From the NCBI GenBank assembly GCA_011321895.1, contig DROK01000277.1:1-9269 (forward strand): a stretch of 9,269 nucleotides of DNA, given 5' to 3'. Position 1 is the first letter of the stretch. Each line of letters opens with the position of its first letter. Position numbers and translations under genes: made by a program. The DNA is from Thermodesulfatator atlanticus (GTDB taxonomy: Bacteria; Desulfobacterota; Thermodesulfobacteria; Thermodesulfobacteriales; Thermodesulfatatoraceae). Shown here in pieces: positions 6,501 to 9,269 of this stretch. The notes below the pieces were generated by a model. The model was given only the letters and a program-made list of their open reading frames with translations, did no database searches and had not been told where the DNA came from.

Positions 6501-6938
6501 TTAGACGGCAGACAGCAGCTTCTTTTCCTGTTCTTTGACCAGCTTTTTGTAGATGGCGTCCAGGACGCCGTTCACAAAAGAAGCCGATTCGTCGGTCCCA
6601 AAGGCTTTGGCCAATTCTACCGCCTCGTTGATGGAAACTTTGGGAGGGATGTCAGGCCGGAAAAGCAATTCATAGGTGGCCAAACGCAAAATATTACGGT
6701 CAATGGCGGACATGCGGGAAAGTTTCCAGTGCTTGGAGAAACGCTCGATAATTTCGTCTATTTCTTTTTGTTTCTCCGCTACCCCGTTAACCAATTCCCG
6801 GGCAAAGGAAAGGACCTTGGGGGACGGCTTAAAATAACCTTCATAAGTGGCAAAGGCCTCTGAAAAAGGCACCCCTGCCACTTCGGCCTGATACAAGATC
6901 TGGACGGCTATTTCGCGGGCCCTTCTCCTGAGACTCAT
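6501..6938 (-). CDS. nusB: Transcription antitermination protein NusB
   Basis: 145 residues, normal for NusB. This RNA-binding protein pairs with NusE (ribosomal protein S10) on boxA RNA to keep RNA polymerase processive, above all in rRNA operons. Conserved segments: RRRAREIAVQILYQ (4-17), the DRNILRLATYELL core, and INEAVELAKAFG...SASFVNGVLDAI towards the C-terminus. The ATG shares one base with the ribH stop (TGATG), so it belongs to the riboflavin operon, a pairing frequent in proteobacteria. About 98 bp separate it from the response regulator; neither a clear terminator nor a convincing promoter is visible there, so read-through into the two-component genes is possible. Confidence 0.97.
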   Translation of the reverse strand: MSLRRRAREIAVQILYQAEVAGVPFSEAFATYEGYFKPSPKVLSFARELVNGVAEKQKEIDEIIERFSKHWKLSRMSAIDRNILRLATYELLFRPDIPPKVSINEAVELAKAFGTDESASFVNGVLDAIYKKLVKEQEKKLLSAV

Positions 6939-7405
6939 CAGAGCTTACGCAAAAGATTGGCCATCTCCAGAGCGGCCATAGCGGCCTCAAACCCCTTGTT
7001 CCCGGCCTTGGTACCCGCCCTTTCGATGGCCTGCTCGATGGTATCGCAGGTCAAGACCCCGAAGGAGATCGGCACTTCCGTCTCCAGCATTACCTGTGCG
7101 ATCCCCTTGCTGGCCTCTGCAGCTACGTAATCAAAATGGGGGGTGGCTCCCCTGATAATGGCCCCCAGACAAATGACGGCGTCGTATTTTTGGGAAGCGG
7201 CCATCTTCTTGGCCACTAAAGGGATCTCAAAGGAGCCCGGCACCCAGGCCACCGCCACCTGGTCAAGGGCCACTCCGTGTCTTGAAAGGGCATCCAGAGC
7301 CCCTTCAAGGAGTTTTTTGGAGATCAGACTGTTGAACCTGCCTACTACAATGCCGAACCTAAGCCCTTCTCCCCTGAATTCGCCTTCCAAGACCTGATAA
7401 GCCAT
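6938..7405 (-). CDS. ribH: 6,7-dimethyl-8-ribityllumazine synthase RibH
   Basis: RibH condenses 5-amino-6-ribitylamino-uracil with 3,4-dihydroxy-2-butanone 4-phosphate to lumazine, the penultimate riboflavin step; it forms large icosahedral or smaller cytoplasmic assemblies. 155 residues from the ATG at 7405. Key motifs: GRFN (22-25) stacking on the pyrimidine, VPGSFEIP (55-62), [16 protein letters not shown] (79-94) with catalytic His90, and [17 protein letters not shown]...AGNKG (115-138). Three consecutive starts (GTG 7411, ATG 7408, ATG 7405) are in frame. 7405 has the best distance (5 bases) to GAGG; 7408 would give a TGATG overlap with ribBA like the ribH-nusB junction. All three give the same mature core. 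Confidence 0.97.
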   Translation of the reverse strand: MAYQVLEGEFRGEGLRFGIVVGRFNSLISKKLLEGALDALSRHGVALDQVAVAWVPGSFEIPLVAKKMAASQKYDAVICLGAIIRGATPHFDYVAAEASKGIAQVMLETEVPISFGVLTCDTIEQAIERAGTKAGNKGFEAAMAALEMANLLRKL

Positions 7406-7407
7406 CA

Positions 7408-8634
7408 TCACCTCGCCTGTTTAGTTTTAGGGGTTTCGAAAAGAGAAAGAAGGTGCCCCATCTTATCGTGTTTGCATTTGAGATAACGGTAATTCTCTTC
7501 GTGGGGTTTGATCTCAATGGGGACCCTTTCCACCACCTCTAAGCCGTAACCGGCAAGCCCTATGATCTTTTTGGGGTTATTGGTCATGAGGCGCATCTTG
7601 CGAACCCCTAAATCCCTGAGTATCTGGGCCCCTATCCCGTAATCCCTGAGATCCGGCTTGAACCCGAGGGCTTCGTTGGCCTCCACCGTATCTTTGCCCT
7701 GATCCTGTAAAACATAGGCCTTGAGTTTGTTAAGGAGCCCTATCCCGCGTCCTTCCTGCCTCAAATAAAGGAGGACTCCCCGGCCCTCCTCGCTGATCAT
7801 CTCAAGGGCCCGGACCAGCTGAGGCCCACAATCACACCGCAGCGAACCGAAAACGTCTCCCGTAAGACATTCCGAATGGACCCTCACCAAGACCGGCTCC
7901 TCGTTTACCTCTCCCATAACCAGGGCCACGTGGGTGAACGGATCAATAATATTGGTATAGGCGTAGAGCCTGAATTCTCCCCAGGGAGTAGGAAGGCGGG
8001 TCTCCACTTCTCTTTTGACCAGCGATTCGTTTCTTAAGCGGTAAGCGATCAGGTCACGGATAGTTATGATCTTTAGGCCGTGTTTGGTGGCAAATTTTTC
8101 TAGATCTGGCATACGGGCCATGCTGCCGTCATCGTTCATGATCTCACAAATCACCCCGGCCGGCTTAAGTCCCGCCAGACGGGCCAAATCCACCGAGGCC
8201 TCCGTGTGACCGGCGCGTACCAGCACGCCCCCTTCCCTTGCCCGGATGGGAAAGACGTGGCCCGGGGTCACGATATCTTCCGGGCCACTTTTAGGGTCTA
8301 TGGCTACTTTGATGGTGTGGGCCCGGTCGTAGGCGGAAATACCGGTGGTCACCCCGTAACGGGCCTCTATGGAAACGGTAAAAGCCGTGTCAAAGCGGGT
8401 ACCGTGGCGCCGGGGTTGTAAAGGCAGCTGGAGCCGCTCAACGTCTTCCGGAGGCAAGGCCAGACAGATCAACCCCCGTCCGTATTTGGCCATAAAATTT
8501 ATGGCCTCCGGGGTAACCTTTTCCGCCGCCATGACCAAGTCCCCTTCGTTTTCCCGGTCCTCGTCATCGGTTACGATGACCATCTTGCCCGCCCTGATAT
8601 CTTCCAGGGCTTCCTCAATGCTTGCCACCGGCAT
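7408..8634 (-). CDS. ribBA: Bifunctional 3,4-dihydroxy-2-butanone 4-phosphate synthase / GTP cyclohydrolase II RibBA
   Basis: 408 residues in two fused domains that feed both branches of riboflavin synthesis. Residues 1-200 are the DHBP synthase, acting on ribulose 5-phosphate, with the acidic metal site [12 protein letters not shown] (22-33), [12 protein letters not shown] (94-105), [15 protein letters not shown] (124-138) and [11 protein letters not shown] (143-153). Residues about 205-400 are GTP cyclohydrolase [20 protein letters not shown] (253-270) with zinc ligands Cys256, Cys267 and Cys269, then RQEGRGIGL (292-300) and TNNPKK (351-356). All expected catalytic residues are present in both halves, so both activities should work. 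The frame is open upstream to a TTG at 8694, but the ATG at 8634 is chosen: it has AGGAGGA 6 bases upstream, and the -35 and -10 of the promoter lie inside the apparent extension. Its stop overlaps the ribH starts. Confidence 0.97.
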   Translation of the reverse strand: MPVASIEEALEDIRAGKMVIVTDDEDRENEGDLVMAAEKVTPEAINFMAKYGRGLICLALPPEDVERLQLPLQPRRHGTRFDTAFTVSIEARYGVTTGISAYDRAHTIKVAIDPKSGPEDIVTPGHVFPIRAREGGVLVRAGHTEASVDLARLAGLKPAGVICEIMNDDGSMARMPDLEKFATKHGLKIITIRDLIAYRLRNESLVKREVETRLPTPWGEFRLYAYTNIIDPFTHVALVMGEVNEEPVLVRVHSECLTGDVFGSLRCDCGPQLVRALEMISEEGRGVLLYLRQEGRGIGLLNKLKAYVLQDQGKDTVEANEALGFKPDLRDYGIGAQILRDLGVRKMRLMTNNPKKIIGLAGYGLEVVERVPIEIKPHEENYRYLKCKHDKMGHLLSLFETPKTKQAR

Positions 8635-8640
8635 GCTGGC

Positions 8641-8647
8641 TCCTCCT
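8641..8647 (-). promoter_or_regulatory. ribBA ribosome-binding site
   Basis: AGGAGGA at 8647-8641 on the minus strand, 6 bases before the ATG at 8634. It fixes the ribBA start and excludes the 20-residue upstream extension of the frame. Confidence 0.85.
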
Positions 8648-8665
8648 AAATACCGATCCGAAGAG

Positions 8666-8694
8666 ATTATAATGGGGTTTGGGGCTTTTCTCAA
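8666..8694 (-). promoter_or_regulatory. Strong sigma-70-type promoter of the ribBA-ribH-nusB operon
   Basis: The -35 TTGAGA (8694-8689) and the perfect -10 TATAAT (8671-8666) are separated by exactly 17 bp. Transcription should begin near 8659, giving a leader of only about 25 bases before the ribBA ATG. This is too short for an FMN riboswitch, and no conserved RFN-type sequence is seen further upstream. Confidence 0.85.
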
Positions 8695-8699
8695 AAAGA

Positions 8700-9269
8700 A
8701 TTTTCTCCCGGTCAGATCGACAAGGTCCCAGTGACCAGCAAGAAGCAGCCAAAATGGGAACGGATCCCCTTTTTACCCCAGAAGTCTTATTGCTCGCTTA
8801 AATGAGGCATTTTTGACCTGCGACACTTTCCAAATATCAGCTACTGGCGATCTCTTCAGAAATTAAGAGGACCTCTTGAATCTATCATTTAAGAACATGC
8901 TCATTACTGGTTAGAATCACTCAGCATTGAAGCCCCGCTCTTCAGTGAAATTTATAAGTTTTAAAGCGGCGAGGAAGATCAAAAGCCAAATGCAGAGCTA
9001 AATGTAAGGGACTTCAAAATTTATCGAAATAATTATTCAAGCGCCTTTTAAACGAGTATCGGGAAGATAGAAAAAACTTCAATTTAAATTAAATTTTATT
9101 CGAAAAATTGAAATTATTAGTTCTTATCAAGAAGAAATATTTTTAGTTATTAAACCCAGAATTTGAGATTTTGTATATCCAAAATTGCTTTTTATCATTA
9201 CTTCTATTAGTAAGTAATATCCAATAAAACCAAAAAACTTAAGTTAAAAATTAACATTACCAAGCAAAA
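8700..9269. other. Gene-free, increasingly AT-rich region
   Basis: No ORF of useful length is found on either strand; all frames are broken by frequent stops. By hand count, GC falls from about 42% (8761-8940) to 37% (8941-9000), 30% (9001-9060) and about 18-23% in the sampled lines from 9061 onward, compared with about 57% in ribBA. The part nearest 8700 is the upstream region of the rib promoter. The rest may be upstream sequence of a gene beyond the window, or decayed foreign DNA. It contains a hairpin at 8925-8947, a 13-bp near-palindrome at 8865-8877 and AT-rich inverted repeats at 9078-9112 and 9197-9218. None of these can be assigned a function. Confidence 0.6.
8925..8947. repeat. 8-bp inverted repeat (hairpin), possible IS200/IS605-like end remnant
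   Basis: The arms CATTGAAG (8925-8932) and CTTCAGTG (8940-8947) pair over 8 positions, one of them G-U in the plus-strand RNA, around the loop CCCCGCT. No T-run follows on either strand, so it is not an intrinsic terminator. The left half, with the GAATCACTCAG stretch just before it, resembles sequence commonly seen after tnpB at the right end of IS200/IS605-type elements. That likeness is from memory, no tnpB coding sequence is found beside it, and the identity is tentative. Confidence 0.3.

Noticed and set aside
8635..8694. 20-residue N-terminal extension of RibBA from a TTG at 8694
   Set aside because: The strong AGGAGGA plus ATG at 8634 and a 17-bp-spaced promoter inside the extension show that it is untranslated.
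8641..8760. FMN riboswitch ahead of ribBA
   Set aside because: None of the conserved RFN-element sequence is seen, and the predicted leader is only about 25 bases.
8820..9060. Decayed protein-coding gene on the minus strand
   Set aside because: Short peptide stretches between stops were read in all frames, but none resembled a family I recognise, so a pseudogene cannot be supported.
9078..9112. AT-rich inverted repeat as terminator or origin element
   Set aside because: An 8-bp A/T-rich arm pair is expected by chance at about 20% GC. No DnaA-box cluster or T-tract context supports either role.

Overview
The window is a piece of a bacterial chromosome in which every recognisable gene lies on the minus strand, so the gene order reads from high to low coordinates. 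The genes are tightly packed and about 55-57% GC where I counted by hand, with frequent TGATG or ATGA stop/start overlaps. The gene content (ribBA-ribH-nusB, then a sigma-54-type two-component pair, then mraZ-rsmH-ftsL-ftsI-murE) fits a Gram-negative of the Desulfobacterota / Thermodesulfobacteriota type. The Glu/Lys/Arg/Leu-rich proteins lean towards a thermophile. The taxon is an inference from gene order and protein style, not a proven assignment.

Layout, in direction of transcription: (1) 9269-8700 has no gene and becomes increasingly AT-rich towards the window edge. It holds a strong hairpin that may be the scar of an IS200/IS605-type element. (2) A near-consensus promoter at 8666-8694 drives ribBA, ribH and nusB, which are joined by one-base or very short overlaps: riboflavin biosynthesis plus a transcription antitermination factor. 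(3) A response regulator (receiver, AAA+, Fis-type HTH) and a six-TM PAS histidine kinase overlap by 4 bp and resemble PilR/PilS. (4) A 208-bp intergenic region carries a promoter with a perfect TTGACA -35 and a four-copy, 10-bp-period MraZ-type operator. The last operator copy is also the ribosome-binding site of mraZ. (5) The division and cell-wall (dcw) cluster follows: mraZ, rsmH, ftsL, an FtsI/PBP-like gene, and the start of murE, which is cut by the window edge.

The most notable observation is the protein at the ftsI position (269-1636). It keeps the membrane anchor, the pedestal motifs, recognisable flanks of the transpeptidase fold and a C-terminal PASTA domain. It has lost all three penicillin-binding catalytic motifs (SxxK, SxN, KTG) and is much shorter than the family norm, yet its reading frame is intact. 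It looks like a division PBP pseudoenzyme kept in the canonical dcw position, perhaps as a non-catalytic partner or activator of FtsW. The second point of interest is the compact MraZ operator that overlaps both the transcription start region and the Shine-Dalgarno sequence.
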